Below, one piece after another: positions 34,123-42,202 of a DNA stretch of 47,405 bases. The stretch covers positions 1-47,405 of the forward strand of contig NZ_MUNX01000086.1 of NCBI RefSeq assembly GCF_002001005.1, given 5' to 3'. How positions within the stretch are numbered: position 1 is the stretch's first letter; each line of letters opens with the position of its first letter. Under the pieces are notes generated by a model. That model saw only the letters and a list, made by a program, of their open reading frames with translations, was not told the DNA's origin and did no database searches. The DNA is from Flavobacterium sp. A45 (GTDB lineage Bacteria; Bacteroidota; Bacteroidia; Flavobacteriales; Flavobacteriaceae). The translations under genes were made by a program, and so were the position numbers.

Positions 34123-34482
34123 ATGAATATTTTTGTTGGAAGCCTTCCATTCAGTATTGAGGAAGCAGATTTAAGAGAGTCTTTCGAGGCTTACGGAGCA
34201 GTTGATTCAGTTAAAATTATCACAGATAAATTTACAGGAAGAAGTAAAGGATTCGGATTTGTTGAAATGACAAATGACGATGAAGCTCAAAAAGCAATTG
34301 ACGAATTGAACGGAGCTACTGTTCAAGGACGTGCAATCGTTGTTAATAAATCTGAACCGAAACCAGAAGGCGAAAGAAGAAGTTTTAACAACAACCGTGG
34401 AGGTGATTCTCGCGGAGGTTATGGTGGAAACAGCCGTGGTGGAGATAACCGTGGTGGTGGAGACAGAGGAGGAAGATATTAA
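34123..34482 (+). CDS. Single-RRM RNA-binding protein with RGG tail
   Basis: A 119-residue RNA-binding protein. Residues 1-75 form one RNA recognition motif: RNP2 NIFVGS (2-7) and RNP1 KGFGFVEM (42-49). Residues 90-119 are Gly/Arg/Asn/Asp-rich with RGG-type repeats. Such proteins, common in Bacteroidota and cyanobacteria, bind many RNAs and often act in cold or stress response; the clients are unknown. Its own promoter and a strong terminator flank it. Confidence 0.94.
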   Translation: MNIFVGSLPFSIEEADLRESFEAYGAVDSVKIITDKFTGRSKGFGFVEMTNDDEAQKAIDELNGATVQGRAIVVNKSEPKPEGERRSFNNNRGGDSRGGYGGNSRGGDNRGGGDRGGRY

Positions 34483-34503
34483 TATTTTTTTCAATCATAT
34501 ATT

Positions 34504-34537
34504 AAAAAGGTGTCAATGTAAATTGACACCTTTTTTG
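34504..34537 (+). terminator. Terminator of the RRM protein gene
   Basis: AAAAAGGTGTCAAT pairs perfectly with ATTGACACCTTTTT (14-bp stem) across a 4-base loop and runs into a T-tract. Confidence 0.9.
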
Positions 34538-34556
34538 TTGCATTCTATTTTGTTTG

Positions 34557-34595
34557 TTTTTGCAGAGATGTACAGTAGCATCATCTCTACAAAAA
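34557..34595. repeat. TTTTTG-N-AGAGATG hairpin between RRM gene and leuB
   Basis: TTTTTG..AGAGATG (34557-34570) pairs with CATCTCT..CAAAAA (34583-34595) with a one-base mismatch within the arm. No T-run beyond the stem. It lies 16 bp past the leuB stop and resembles GTAGAGAC-type hairpins dispersed in Bacteroidota genomes (recollection). Confidence 0.45.
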
Positions 34596-34610
34596 CAATA
34601 ATTATTTATT

Positions 34611-35672
34611 TTACAGATTAGCAACCAACCAGTCACCTACTTCGCTAGTAGAATACGCTTTTGTTCCTTTAGCAACTAAATCTTCAGTTACAATTCCTTG
34701 TTCCAAAGATTTGTTAACTACAGCTCTGATAGCTTCTGCTTCTGCTTTTAATCCAAAAGCATCTTCAAACATCATAGCTGCTGATAAAACAGTCGCCAAT
34801 GGATTGGCAATATTCAAACCAGTTGCTTGTGGGTAAGATCCGTGGATTGGTTCGTATAATGAAGTATGTTCTCCAACTGATGCTGATGGCATTAATCCCA
34901 TTGAACCAGAAATAACAGAAGCTTCATCAGTCAAAATGTCTCCAAATAAATTCTCTGTAATCAATACATCATAAGAGTTTGGCCATTGAACTAGACGCAT
35001 TGCAACAGCATCAACAAATTCATAACTTACTTCAACCTCTGGGTAATCTTTTTCCATAGCTTGAACAGTTTCTCTCCACAAACGAGAAGTTTCTAATACA
35101 TTGGCTTTGTCCACACAACATAATTTTTTAGAACGTGTCATTGCCAATTCGAATCCTTTTTTTGCCAAACGTTGAACTTCAACTCTAGTGTATACACAAT
35201 TGTCAAAGGCAGTTTCTCCGTCGTCTCTTCTTCCTTTTTCTCCAAAATAAATTCCTCCAGTCAATTCTCTCAAGAAAACCAAATCAGTCCCTTCGATACG
35301 CTCTCTTTTTAATGGAGAATTATCAATCAATGAAGGGAAAGTAAATGTTGGACGAACATTGGCAAACAAACCTAATTTTTTGCGCATTAACAATAAACCT
35401 TGTTCTGGACGAACAGGTGCGCTTGGATTGTTATCGTATTTTGGATGTCCAATAGCTCCAAAAAGAACAGCATCGGCAGCCATACAAATTTCGTGAGTTT
35501 CGTCTGGGTAAGGAACACCAACGGCATCAATAGCGCAAGCACCTGTAAGTGCAGGAGTCCAAGTGATTTCGTGATTGAATTTTTTGGCAATGGCATCCGA
35601 AACTTTAACTGCTTCGTTAATTACTTCTGGTCCGATTCCGTCTCCAGCTAAAAGGGCAATGTTGAATTTCAT
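34611..35672 (-). CDS. leuB: 3-isopropylmalate dehydrogenase
   Basis: A 353-residue NAD-dependent decarboxylating dehydrogenase. It turns 3-isopropylmalate into the leucine precursor 2-ketoisocaproate, and also accepts 3-methylmalate in the citramalate route to isoleucine. Conserved blocks: LLAGDGIGPEV at the start, LLMRKKLGLFANVRP near 95, FLRELTGGIYFG near 135 and SGSMGLMPSASVGEH with EPIHGSYPQATG for cofactor binding. It is the last gene of the leu operon, 55 bp after the synthase gene. Length normal. Confidence 0.96.
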   Translation of the reverse strand: MKFNIALLAGDGIGPEVINEAVKVSDAIAKKFNHEITWTPALTGACAIDAVGVPYPDETHEICMAADAVLFGAIGHPKYDNNPSAPVRPEQGLLLMRKKLGLFANVRPTFTFPSLIDNSPLKRERIEGTDLVFLRELTGGIYFGEKGRRDDGETAFDNCVYTRVEVQRLAKKGFELAMTRSKKLCCVDKANVLETSRLWRETVQAMEKDYPEVEVSYEFVDAVAMRLVQWPNSYDVLITENLFGDILTDEASVISGSMGLMPSASVGEHTSLYEPIHGSYPQATGLNIANPLATVLSAAMMFEDAFGLKAEAEAIRAVVNKSLEQGIVTEDLVAKGTKAYSTSEVGDWLVANL

Positions 35673-35727
35673 TGTTGTTAATTTTTAATTATATTTTTAA
35701 TAGATTTTTTTCAATTGTAATTTCTTT

Positions 35728-37251
35728 TTAAATCACCACCACGTTCAACATTTTTTGAGTGGCAATAATAGCGGCAACGGTTTGATCGGAATCAAGTCCT
35801 CTTGTTTTAAATTCTTTTCCGTTGTTGGTCCAAGTGATGATGGTTTCGCATAAAGCATCCGAGCTACTGCCAGGAGGAATACGAACCGCATAATCGACTA
35901 ATTTAGGCAAAATCATTTTTTTGGTTTTATAAATTTTGGAAAGCGCATTCATAAAAGCATCAAATTGACCATCACCTTGTGCATTTTCTTCAAAAATTTC
36001 ACCGTCGATTTTTAAACATAAAGTAGTTGAAGGACGTAATCCTTTGGCATGAACCAATACATACGATTCCACTACAATTTTTTCTTCATAAGATTGGCTG
36101 TCCAATACATCTGAAATGATGTATGGTAAATCTTCTTTGGTAACTGTTTCTTTTTTGTCTCCCAATTCGATGATTCGTTGGGTTACCAATTTCAAATCTT
36201 CAGGGTTTAGTTTTAATCCCAATTCTTGAAGATTTTTTTCAATATTGGCTTTGCCTGATGTTTTTCCTAAAGCATATTTTCGTTGTCTTCCAAAGCGTTC
36301 TGGAAGCAAATCATTAAAATACAAATTGTTTTTGTTGTCACCATCAGCGTGAATTCCTGCTGTTTGTGTAAAAACATTATCACCTACAATGGGTTTGTTG
36401 GCGGGGATTCTATAACCTGTAAAGGTTTCAACAAGTTTGCTTACTGAGTATAATGAGGATTCCTTGATGTTGATTTTTACCTCAGGCATAAAATCATTAA
36501 TCACAGCAACGGTACTTTCAAGTGGCGCGTTTCCAGCGCGTTCTCCCATTCCGTTTACGGTAACGTGTAATCCATTGATGCCTGCTTTTACAGCTTCCAT
36601 TACATTGGCAACGCTCAAATCGTAATCGTTGTGAGCGTGGAAATCAAAATGAATGTTAGGATATTTTGCAGTGATTTTAGATATATATTCAAAAGTGTCC
36701 GATGGAATAAGAACACCCAAAGTATCGGGTAATAATATTCTTTTAATGGGTTGCGTCACCAAAAAGTCCAGATATTGAAAAACATATTCAGGAGAATTGC
36801 GCATACCGTTGCTCCAATCTTCCAAATAGACATTGGTGGAAATTCCATTTTCGTTTGCCAAAGCAATAGATTGTGCGATTTCGGCAAAATGCTGTTCTGG
36901 TGTTTTTTTTAATTGATGGGTCAAATGATTTAAAGAACCTTTGGTCAATAAGTTTTGTACTTTGGCTCCTGCTTTTTTCATCCATTCGATAGAAATTCCG
37001 CCATCGACAAAAGCCAATACTTCAATTCTGTCGGCATATCCTTTTTCCTCAGCCCAGGACATAATACCACTTACACCTTGAAATTCACCTTCGCTAACAC
37101 GAGCTGATGCGATTTCAATACGGTCAATATTTAGTTCTTCTAGCAATAATTGCGCAATGGTTAACTTTTCTGCAGCAGAAAAGGATACCCCTGAGGTTTG
37201 TTCACCGTCGCGAAGTGTGGTATCCATTATTTCTATTTTTCTTTTTTCCAT
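35728..37251 (-). CDS. cimA: (R)-citramalate synthase-type enzyme (LeuA/CimA family)
   Basis: A 507-residue DRE-TIM metallolyase: pyruvate plus acetyl-CoA to (R)-citramalate, or the isopropylmalate synthase reaction. Catalytic LRDGEQT is at 13-19, and HAHNDYD carries the metal-binding His pair near 212-214. Over its length it closely resembles, from memory, Leptospira interrogans CimA: EIASARVSEGE, KVQNLLTKGSL, VYLEDWSNGMRNSP, FTQTAGIHADGD, LPERFGRQRKYALGK. Residues Leu79, Leu102 and Tyr142 align with Leu81, Leu104 and Tyr144, which favour pyruvate there. The C-terminal 120 residues are the regulatory domain, probably for isoleucine feedback. Isopropylmalate synthase activity remains possible. 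Confidence 0.82.
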   Translation of the reverse strand: MEKRKIEIMDTTLRDGEQTSGVSFSAAEKLTIAQLLLEELNIDRIEIASARVSEGEFQGVSGIMSWAEEKGYADRIEVLAFVDGGISIEWMKKAGAKVQNLLTKGSLNHLTHQLKKTPEQHFAEIAQSIALANENGISTNVYLEDWSNGMRNSPEYVFQYLDFLVTQPIKRILLPDTLGVLIPSDTFEYISKITAKYPNIHFDFHAHNDYDLSVANVMEAVKAGINGLHVTVNGMGERAGNAPLESTVAVINDFMPEVKINIKESSLYSVSKLVETFTGYRIPANKPIVGDNVFTQTAGIHADGDNKNNLYFNDLLPERFGRQRKYALGKTSGKANIEKNLQELGLKLNPEDLKLVTQRIIELGDKKETVTKEDLPYIISDVLDSQSYEEKIVVESYVLVHAKGLRPSTTLCLKIDGEIFEENAQGDGQFDAFMNALSKIYKTKKMILPKLVDYAVRIPPGSSSDALCETIITWTNNGKEFKTRGLDSDQTVAAIIATQKMLNVVVI

Positions 37252-37325
37252 ATTGCTTTTCTATAAAATCCTTTTACAAAAGGGTATTGTGTGTTTTATA
37301 TTATTGTTTTGCTTTGTAGCAAGCT

Positions 37326-38117
37326 TTATATTTTTCCTCGCACTTCATTTAATTTCATTGTCATAGAAATCGCTTCGGTTTCTACCCAATGGTTGTATTC
37401 TTCAATGGCTTTTAATCTCAAATCATTGTCTAAATAGCCTTCTTCTACCATTTGAAGAGGACCTGCCACTTTTGACCAAATTCCTATTTTCGATTTGTAA
37501 TCTGAACGTTCGTCATTATAAAGTTCATCAGAATTAATTTTTTCGACAGAATGAAAACCTACTTCGTTTAATAGCTTAGGTAAATCTTCCCCAATTCTAT
37601 TGTTCATTCCAGCGTCCTGTCTCCACTTCAAGAACGTATCGTAAAAAGTCTGCATGCTTTCTGGCGGTGATGGATTCCAATCTAGATTGGTATGATCATA
37701 GTCCAAAATTGAAATCTGACCATTTGGTTTCAAAAGTGATTTCATTTTTAGTAAAGCCTCTTTCGGATTGCTTAACCATTGCAATACTCTGGCTGAAACG
37801 ATTAAATCAAATTTTTCTTCTGGATGGAAATCAAATAGATCAACGTGAATTAATTCTAAATTCTTGACGTCCATATGCGATTCCTTTCCGCTTAAAATTA
37901 AACTTTCGGTGTTGTCAATTCCTGTGACTTTTCCATTTTCTCCAACTATAGCTGCAATGTCTTTTGAAATAAAACCTGTTGCACAACCTATATCCAAGAC
38001 ACTCATGCCTGGTTTTAGAATAGAAGAAAGATGCCTGTAATCATTTGCTAGGCTTCTGTCATTATATACTTTATTGGCTTCCTGTCCGTCTCTTTGTATG
38101 TGTTTGTTTGCACTCAT
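37326..38117 (-). CDS. SAM-dependent methyltransferase, class I
   Basis: A 263-residue protein with a Rossmann-type SAM-binding domain: SVLDIGCATGFISKDIA (residues 40-56), GKVTGIDNT, LIVSARVLQWL and NGQISILDYDH. It is related to UbiE-type and arsenite/biotin-type methyltransferases; the substrate is unknown. It lies 4 bp downstream of another methyltransferase gene inside the leu operon, between leuD and the synthase gene, where its role is unclear. Confidence 0.87.
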   Translation of the reverse strand: MSANKHIQRDGQEANKVYNDRSLANDYRHLSSILKPGMSVLDIGCATGFISKDIAAIVGENGKVTGIDNTESLILSGKESHMDVKNLELIHVDLFDFHPEEKFDLIVSARVLQWLSNPKEALLKMKSLLKPNGQISILDYDHTNLDWNPSPPESMQTFYDTFLKWRQDAGMNNRIGEDLPKLLNEVGFHSVEKINSDELYNDERSDYKSKIGIWSKVAGPLQMVEEGYLDNDLRLKAIEEYNHWVETEAISMTMKLNEVRGKI

Positions 38118-38121
38118 AAGT

Positions 38122-38826
38122 TTATTTTATACCTCCAAAGACAGAGAAATTACTATTTTTATGCAAAACATCTACATACGAAAAACCTACTTTTCTCAAC
38201 ACCTCCAATTGATACATCACAGAACGAGGTGTATCTTCTTTGGCAATATAATCGAACACATTTTCTTGATATGTTTTTCCTCCCACACCTTCTAAATAAT
38301 CAGCATAACGGTTCCACATCAATTGGTCAATTGCAGGATGATCGTGTTTTATTAAATCTGAAATCCAAAAACAACCTCCCTTTTTTAGACTTTTATATAT
38401 TTTGGAGAAAACAGATTCCCATTCTTCATCAGATCTTAAATGATGCATTGCTGCTCCGGTTACCACAATATCAAAAGTTTCGTCAGGCAATTCCATATTC
38501 AAAAAATCAGTTTGAATAGTAGTGATTTTTCCTTCTGAAGCTTTGAAGATTCTTTCTTTTGCTTTGTCCAACATCGGTTGACTTAAATCAATCAAAGTGG
38601 AATCAAAATCAGGAATAAGTTCTAATAATTTTAAAGTATAATTTCCCGCACCACAGCCCAAATCCAGAACTTGTTTAGCATCGGGACAACAGGCACTAGC
38701 TGTTTGGGTCAATAATTCTAAACTCAAAGTAGCATCAACAGTACTGATTTGACCTGTTTCCAAATTAGAAAAACGGCTTACTTCATTGTCAAAACGCTGT
38801 TGTATTTCAGATAATGTTGATTTCAT
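38122..38826 (-). CDS. SAM-dependent methyltransferase, class I
   Basis: A 234-residue methyltransferase with QVLDLGCGAGNYTLKLLELI (SAM loop, residues 52-71), DFDSTLIDLSQPMLDKAKERI, ETFDIVVTGAAMHHL and GGCFWISDLIKHDHP. It is somewhat CmoA-like, but the SAM carboxylation features cannot be judged here. It is 16 bp downstream of the monooxygenase-fold gene and 4 bp upstream of a second methyltransferase, so the three form a tight set inside the leu operon. Substrate unknown. Confidence 0.87.
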   Translation of the reverse strand: MKSTLSEIQQRFDNEVSRFSNLETGQISTVDATLSLELLTQTASACCPDAKQVLDLGCGAGNYTLKLLELIPDFDSTLIDLSQPMLDKAKERIFKASEGKITTIQTDFLNMELPDETFDIVVTGAAMHHLRSDEEWESVFSKIYKSLKKGGCFWISDLIKHDHPAIDQLMWNRYADYLEGVGGKTYQENVFDYIAKEDTPRSVMYQLEVLRKVGFSYVDVLHKNSNFSVFGGIK

Positions 38827-38842
38827 TTTTTATAATTTAAAA

Positions 38843-39145
38843 TTATTTTTTAGACTCCAAAACCATTTCATAATGCTCCACAACTGGGAACGGATTGTAA
38901 TAATGGTGTAATAATCTTTTCCACTCTAAATAGGCATCTGATTCTCTAAAGCCAACAATGTGATCTTCTAATTTCTCCCAATTAACCAATAACAGATATT
39001 TATTTTCCTCCTCAATGCATTTTCTCAAACTATGATTTACATAACCTGGAATCGAAGCTATAAATTGGCTGGCAACTGCAAAGTCACTTTCAAATTGAAG
39101 GTTTGAACCTTCTTTTACCTGCAGAATAGCCATTTCTAAAACCAT
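38843..39145 (-). CDS. Antibiotic biosynthesis monooxygenase (ABM)-fold protein
   Basis: A 100-residue protein of the ABM/dimeric ferredoxin-like fold: AILQVKEGSNLQFESDFAVA, ASIPGYVNHSLRKCIEEENKYLLLVNWEKLEDHIVGFRESDAYLEWKRLL (given here in blocks). The fold covers quinol monooxygenases and heme-degrading enzymes. The ATG at 39145 is chosen; a TTG 18 bp upstream lies against a hairpin. First of three co-directional genes inserted between leuD and the synthase gene. Confidence 0.8.
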   Translation of the reverse strand: MVLEMAILQVKEGSNLQFESDFAVASQFIASIPGYVNHSLRKCIEEENKYLLLVNWEKLEDHIVGFRESDAYLEWKRLLHHYYNPFPVVEHYEMVLESKK

Positions 39146-39161
39146 ATCTATTTTTATATAC

Positions 39162-39194
39162 AAACCCGACAGATTTAAAAAATGTGTCGGGTTT
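39162..39194 (-). terminator. Hairpin between leuD and the monooxygenase gene
   Basis: AAACCCGACA (39162-39171) pairs perfectly with TGTCGGGTTT (39185-39194) across a 13-base AT-rich loop. The minus-strand T-run is weak (GTATATAAAAATAG), so termination would be partial. It may reduce expression of the downstream genes. Confidence 0.5.
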
Positions 39195-39216
39195 CTTAAC
39201 TAATTGTATTTATTTT

Positions 39217-39813
39217 TTAGTAAGGCAGTTTATCTGCAAACCCTGTGATTTCTTCTTTAATGTTTTGCAAGTAGTCAATATCATCAAATCCGTTAATCAT
39301 ATTGTTCTTTTTATATCCATTAATGTCAAAAGATTCTTTTTGACCAGTTACTTTAAGCGTAATGGTTTGCTCTGGCAAATTAATTTCCAATTCTGTTTTT
39401 GGATCTGCTTCGATTGCTTTGAAAATAGTTTCAGCAAATTCTGGACTAACTTGTACTGGTAAAACACCAATGTTCAAACAGTTTCCTTTGAAGATATCTG
39501 CAAAGAAACTAGAAACTACTGCACGGAATCCGTAATCGTAAACAGCCCAAGCCGCGTGCTCTCTTGAAGAACCCGAACCAAAGTTTTTTCCGCCCACTAA
39601 TATTTTTCCGCTGTATGTTTTATCGTTTAAAACGAAATCTGCTTTTGGAGTATCGTCTCCATTGTATCTCCAGTCTCTGAAAAGGTTGTCTCCAAAACCT
39701 TCACGTTTAGTAGCTTTCAAGAAACGAGCTGGGATGATTTGATCTGTATCAACGTTTTCTATTGGTAGTGGCACTGCACTACTCGTAAGGATGTTAAATT
39801 TATCGTATGCCAT
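39217..39813 (-). CDS. leuD: 3-isopropylmalate dehydratase, small subunit
   Basis: A 198-residue swivel subunit. With LeuC it isomerises 2- to 3-isopropylmalate, and in the citramalate route converts citramalate to 3-methylmalate. Conserved: PLPIENVDTDQIIPARF, GKNFGSGSSREHAAWA and LNIGVLPVQ. The ATG at 39813 starts the conserved MAYDKFNI; the in-frame TTG at 39840 lies against the repeat and is rejected. It lies 107 bp after leuC, separated by a strong inverted repeat. Confidence 0.95.
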   Translation of the reverse strand: MAYDKFNILTSSAVPLPIENVDTDQIIPARFLKATKREGFGDNLFRDWRYNGDDTPKADFVLNDKTYSGKILVGGKNFGSGSSREHAAWAVYDYGFRAVVSSFFADIFKGNCLNIGVLPVQVSPEFAETIFKAIEADPKTELEINLPEQTITLKVTGQKESFDINGYKKNNMINGFDDIDYLQNIKEEITGFADKLPY

Positions 39814-39832
39814 TGTTATTTGTAATTTTAAG

Positions 39833-39920
39833 TCCCCCAACCCCCGAAGGGGGAGTTGTAGGAGCGTATATTTATTGTGTTTTTTACCTATTTATATTCC
39901 CCCTTCGGGGGTTAGGGGGA
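39833..39920. repeat. Near-perfect inverted repeat (22/23 nt arms) between leuC and leuD
   Basis: TCCCCCAACCCCCGAAGGGG (39833-39852) and TCCCCCTTCGGGGGTTAGGG (39898-39917) are reverse complements with a single-base indel, across a 43-base AT-rich spacer. Each arm also contains the internal palindrome CCCCCGAAGGGGG or its complement. The right arm abuts the leuC stop (39921). It has the structure of a REP/MITE-like element seen widely in Bacteroidota (recollection). In the leu transcript it would be a strong double hairpin. Confidence 0.7.
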
Positions 39921-41315
39921 TTACATCAAATCTCTTGGATCTGTCAACTTTCCTGTAACAGCAGCAGCAGCAGCCATAATTGGGCTAGCTAATAGCGTTC
40001 TTGAACCAGGACCTTGACGACCTTCAAAGTTTCTGTTTGATGTACTTACAGCATATTTTCCAGCAGGAACTTTATCGTCGTTCATAGCCAAACAAGCGGA
40101 ACAACCAGGCTGACGCAATACAAAACCAGCTTCAGTTAGTATGTCCAAAAGACCTTCTTCTTTGATTTGTGCTTCAACAACGTGAGAACCAGGAACTAAC
40201 CAAGCAGTAACATTGTCTGCTTTTTTTCTTCCTTTTACAATTTCAGTAAAAGCTCTAAAATCTTCAATACGTCCATTGGTACAACTTCCCAAGAAAACGA
40301 AATCAATTGGTTTTCCAATCATCACGTCATCTTCGTGGAAGCCCATATAGGCCAAAGATTTTTTATAAGTTTCCTCACCACCTTCCACTTGGTTAGCGTT
40401 TGGAATATGTTTTGTGATACCAATTCCCATTCCAGGATTTGTACCATAAGTAATCATTGGTTCGATGTCAGCTGCGTCGATGTTCAATTCAGCATCAAAA
40501 ACGGCATCAGCATCAGTTTTCAAAGTTTTCCAATACTCAACTGCTTTTGTCCAAGCTTCTCCTTTTGGAGCATATAAACGTCCTTCCAAGAAATCGAAAG
40601 TTTTTTGATCAGGAGCAATCATACCACCACGAGCACCCATTTCGATACTCAAGTTACAAACCGTCATACGACCTTCCATTGACATTTCTTCAAAAACATT
40701 TCCTGCATATTCAGCAAAATATCCTGTACCTCCAGAAGTAGTTAATTGTGAAATGATATACAAAGCCACATCTTTTGGCCCCACACCTTTACTCAAAGTT
40801 CCATTAACGTTGATACGCATTTTCTTTGGTTTTGGCTGCATAATACATTGAGTAGCCATAACCATTTCCACTTCTGAAGTTCCGATACCAAAAGCAATCG
40901 CTCCAAAAGCACCGTGAGTAGAAGTATGAGAGTCACCGCAAACGATAGTCGCACCTGGTAAAGTAATTCCGTTTTCAGGCCCTACAACGTGAACGATACC
41001 ATTTTTTTGATGTCCCAATCCCCAGTGTGAAATACCATATTCAGCTGCATTGTCTTCCAACGCTTTCAATTGATTGGCAGATAAAGCATCGGCAACCGGT
41101 AAGTGTTGGTTTATAGTTGGTGTATTGTGATCGGCAGTTGCAAAAGTACGCTCAGGATATAATACCTTGATACCTCTTTCTTTTAAACCTAAAAAAGCTA
41201 CAGGACTAGTCACTTCGTGAATAAAATGACGGTCAATAAAAAACACATCTGGTCCATCTTCTATTTTACGCACCACGTGCGAATCCCATACTTTGTCGAA
41301 TAATGTAGTACTCAT
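39921..41315 (-). CDS. leuC: 3-isopropylmalate dehydratase, large subunit
   Basis: A 464-residue aconitase-family catalytic subunit holding a [4Fe-4S] cluster. Cys ligands are in [13 protein letters not shown] and CSACLAMN (C-x2-C). [40 protein letters not shown] and [13 protein letters not shown] are typical of LeuC. With LeuD it acts on isopropylmalate, and, as in other citramalate-route organisms, on citramalate. First gene of the operon. Confidence 0.96.
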   Translation of the reverse strand: MSTTLFDKVWDSHVVRKIEDGPDVFFIDRHFIHEVTSPVAFLGLKERGIKVLYPERTFATADHNTPTINQHLPVADALSANQLKALEDNAAEYGISHWGLGHQKNGIVHVVGPENGITLPGATIVCGDSHTSTHGAFGAIAFGIGTSEVEMVMATQCIMQPKPKKMRINVNGTLSKGVGPKDVALYIISQLTTSGGTGYFAEYAGNVFEEMSMEGRMTVCNLSIEMGARGGMIAPDQKTFDFLEGRLYAPKGEAWTKAVEYWKTLKTDADAVFDAELNIDAADIEPMITYGTNPGMGIGITKHIPNANQVEGGEETYKKSLAYMGFHEDDVMIGKPIDFVFLGSCTNGRIEDFRAFTEIVKGRKKADNVTAWLVPGSHVVEAQIKEEGLLDILTEAGFVLRQPGCSACLAMNDDKVPAGKYAVSTSNRNFEGRQGPGSRTLLASPIMAAAAAVTGKLTDPRDLM

Positions 41316-41384
41316 TTTAACTATTTTTTAGTGTATTTCTCTTTTATAATTTTGATAGTTTCCTTACAATTATATCATTGGCAA

Positions 41385-41414
41385 CAAATTTAAAAAAGAA
41401 AAGAGAGGCGTCAA
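41385..41414 (-). promoter_or_regulatory. Promoter of the leu operon
   Basis: On the minus strand TTG (41414-41412), a 19-bp spacer and TAAATTTG (41392-41385) match the Bacteroidota consensus. Transcription would start near 41378, leaving a leader of about 60 nt without an obvious hairpin. Confidence 0.55.
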
Positions 41415-41848
41415 TTTCGAAAAGTATTTATATACGATACCCAAAAGGGCTTTACAACACTATTGCACTTTAGTTCGTTGTTTTCGATAAAAAAATACAC
41501 TTTCTAAATTTGACTTTGATTTCCCTTTCAAAGTAGATTTGATGCTTTTTGTCGTGTTTTTAATAATTTGCAAATTTATTACAAATAAAACGCATAAATA
41601 TCTAATTTGGTTAAAAAATCACAACAAAAATTTAAAAAATAGTGATTATTGTTATATTTTGTATTCTTGATATTTGATAAAAATGAATCAAAAAACCAAT
41701 TTATGAAGGGGTAAATAATGCCGTTTTCGAGTTTTTTGGCCTTCTTTTTTTTGCTAAAATACTACGACATCCAAAAAAGAGAAGAGATGAATATTTGATA
41801 AGAAAGTAGGTTTTTGGATGAATCTAAAACTATAAATAAGTTGGGCGT

Positions 41849-41962
41849 GCCACCGTTAAAAAAAGGGGCTTACTTTTAGTATCGCTTATACAGCCCCTTT
41901 CCTCAACGCTGTCGGGCTATCCATGCTACTTCGGTAGCTTATTCCTATCCCTCGCGCGACCG
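41849..41962. repeat. Dispersed structured repeat (full copy)
   Basis: Contains a perfect 9-bp hairpin (AAAGGGGCT at 41862-41870, AGCCCCTTT at 41892-41900) and a GCTAC-TTCG-GTAGC tetraloop hairpin (41925-41938), then CCTATCCCTCGCGCGACC. A shortened copy is at 2586-2616. GTGAGGGATAG-type intergenic repeats are common in Flavobacterium (recollection). No coding potential. Confidence 0.7.
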
Positions 41963-42181
41963 CAAGAACATTTGAGGATTCAAGAAATGTTTTTTTTCTA
42001 TCGAAATTTAGAACCTACAGATTGATCTTCGTTTAATCAAATGTCATTTTTGTTGATAACTTACCTATCTCAATCCCCATAAAAAACCTAAATTTGAACT
42101 TCCACCATTTTGTGTTTGAACACTTTTTACTGTCCATAAAATCAATATTTTAAGGCAAATAAAACTTGGTAATTGGAACTT

Positions 42182-42189
42182 TAATTTTG
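42182..42189 (+). promoter_or_regulatory. Candidate -7 box of dnaE
   Basis: TAATTTTG matches TAnnTTTG and ends 13 bp before the ATG at 42203, giving a very short leader. An upstream TTG is only 13 bp away, too close for a good -33. Confidence 0.4.
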
Positions 42190-42202
42190 CTTTTCAGAAA
42201 CT

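Larger units (their letters stand above)
41316..42202. other. Divergent intergenic region between leuC and dnaE
   Basis: The largest gap (887 bp). It holds the leu promoter near 41385-41414, a dispersed repeat at 41849-41962 and the dnaE -7 box. I looked for a leucine-rich leader peptide for attenuation on the minus strand and found none. No other open frame looks coding. Confidence 0.6.

Noticed and set aside
38094..38519. 141-codon open frame on the plus strand within the methyltransferase genes
   Set aside because: Fully covered by two clear methyltransferase genes on the other strand, with no signal, motif or promoter of its own.
39217..39840. Longer LeuD starting at a TTG
   Set aside because: The conserved LeuD start is at the ATG at 39813, and the extension would run up to the inverted repeat.
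41316..41700. Leucine-codon leader peptide and attenuator before leuC
   Set aside because: No short frame rich in Leu, Ile or Val codons and no alternative hairpins were found on the minus strand.
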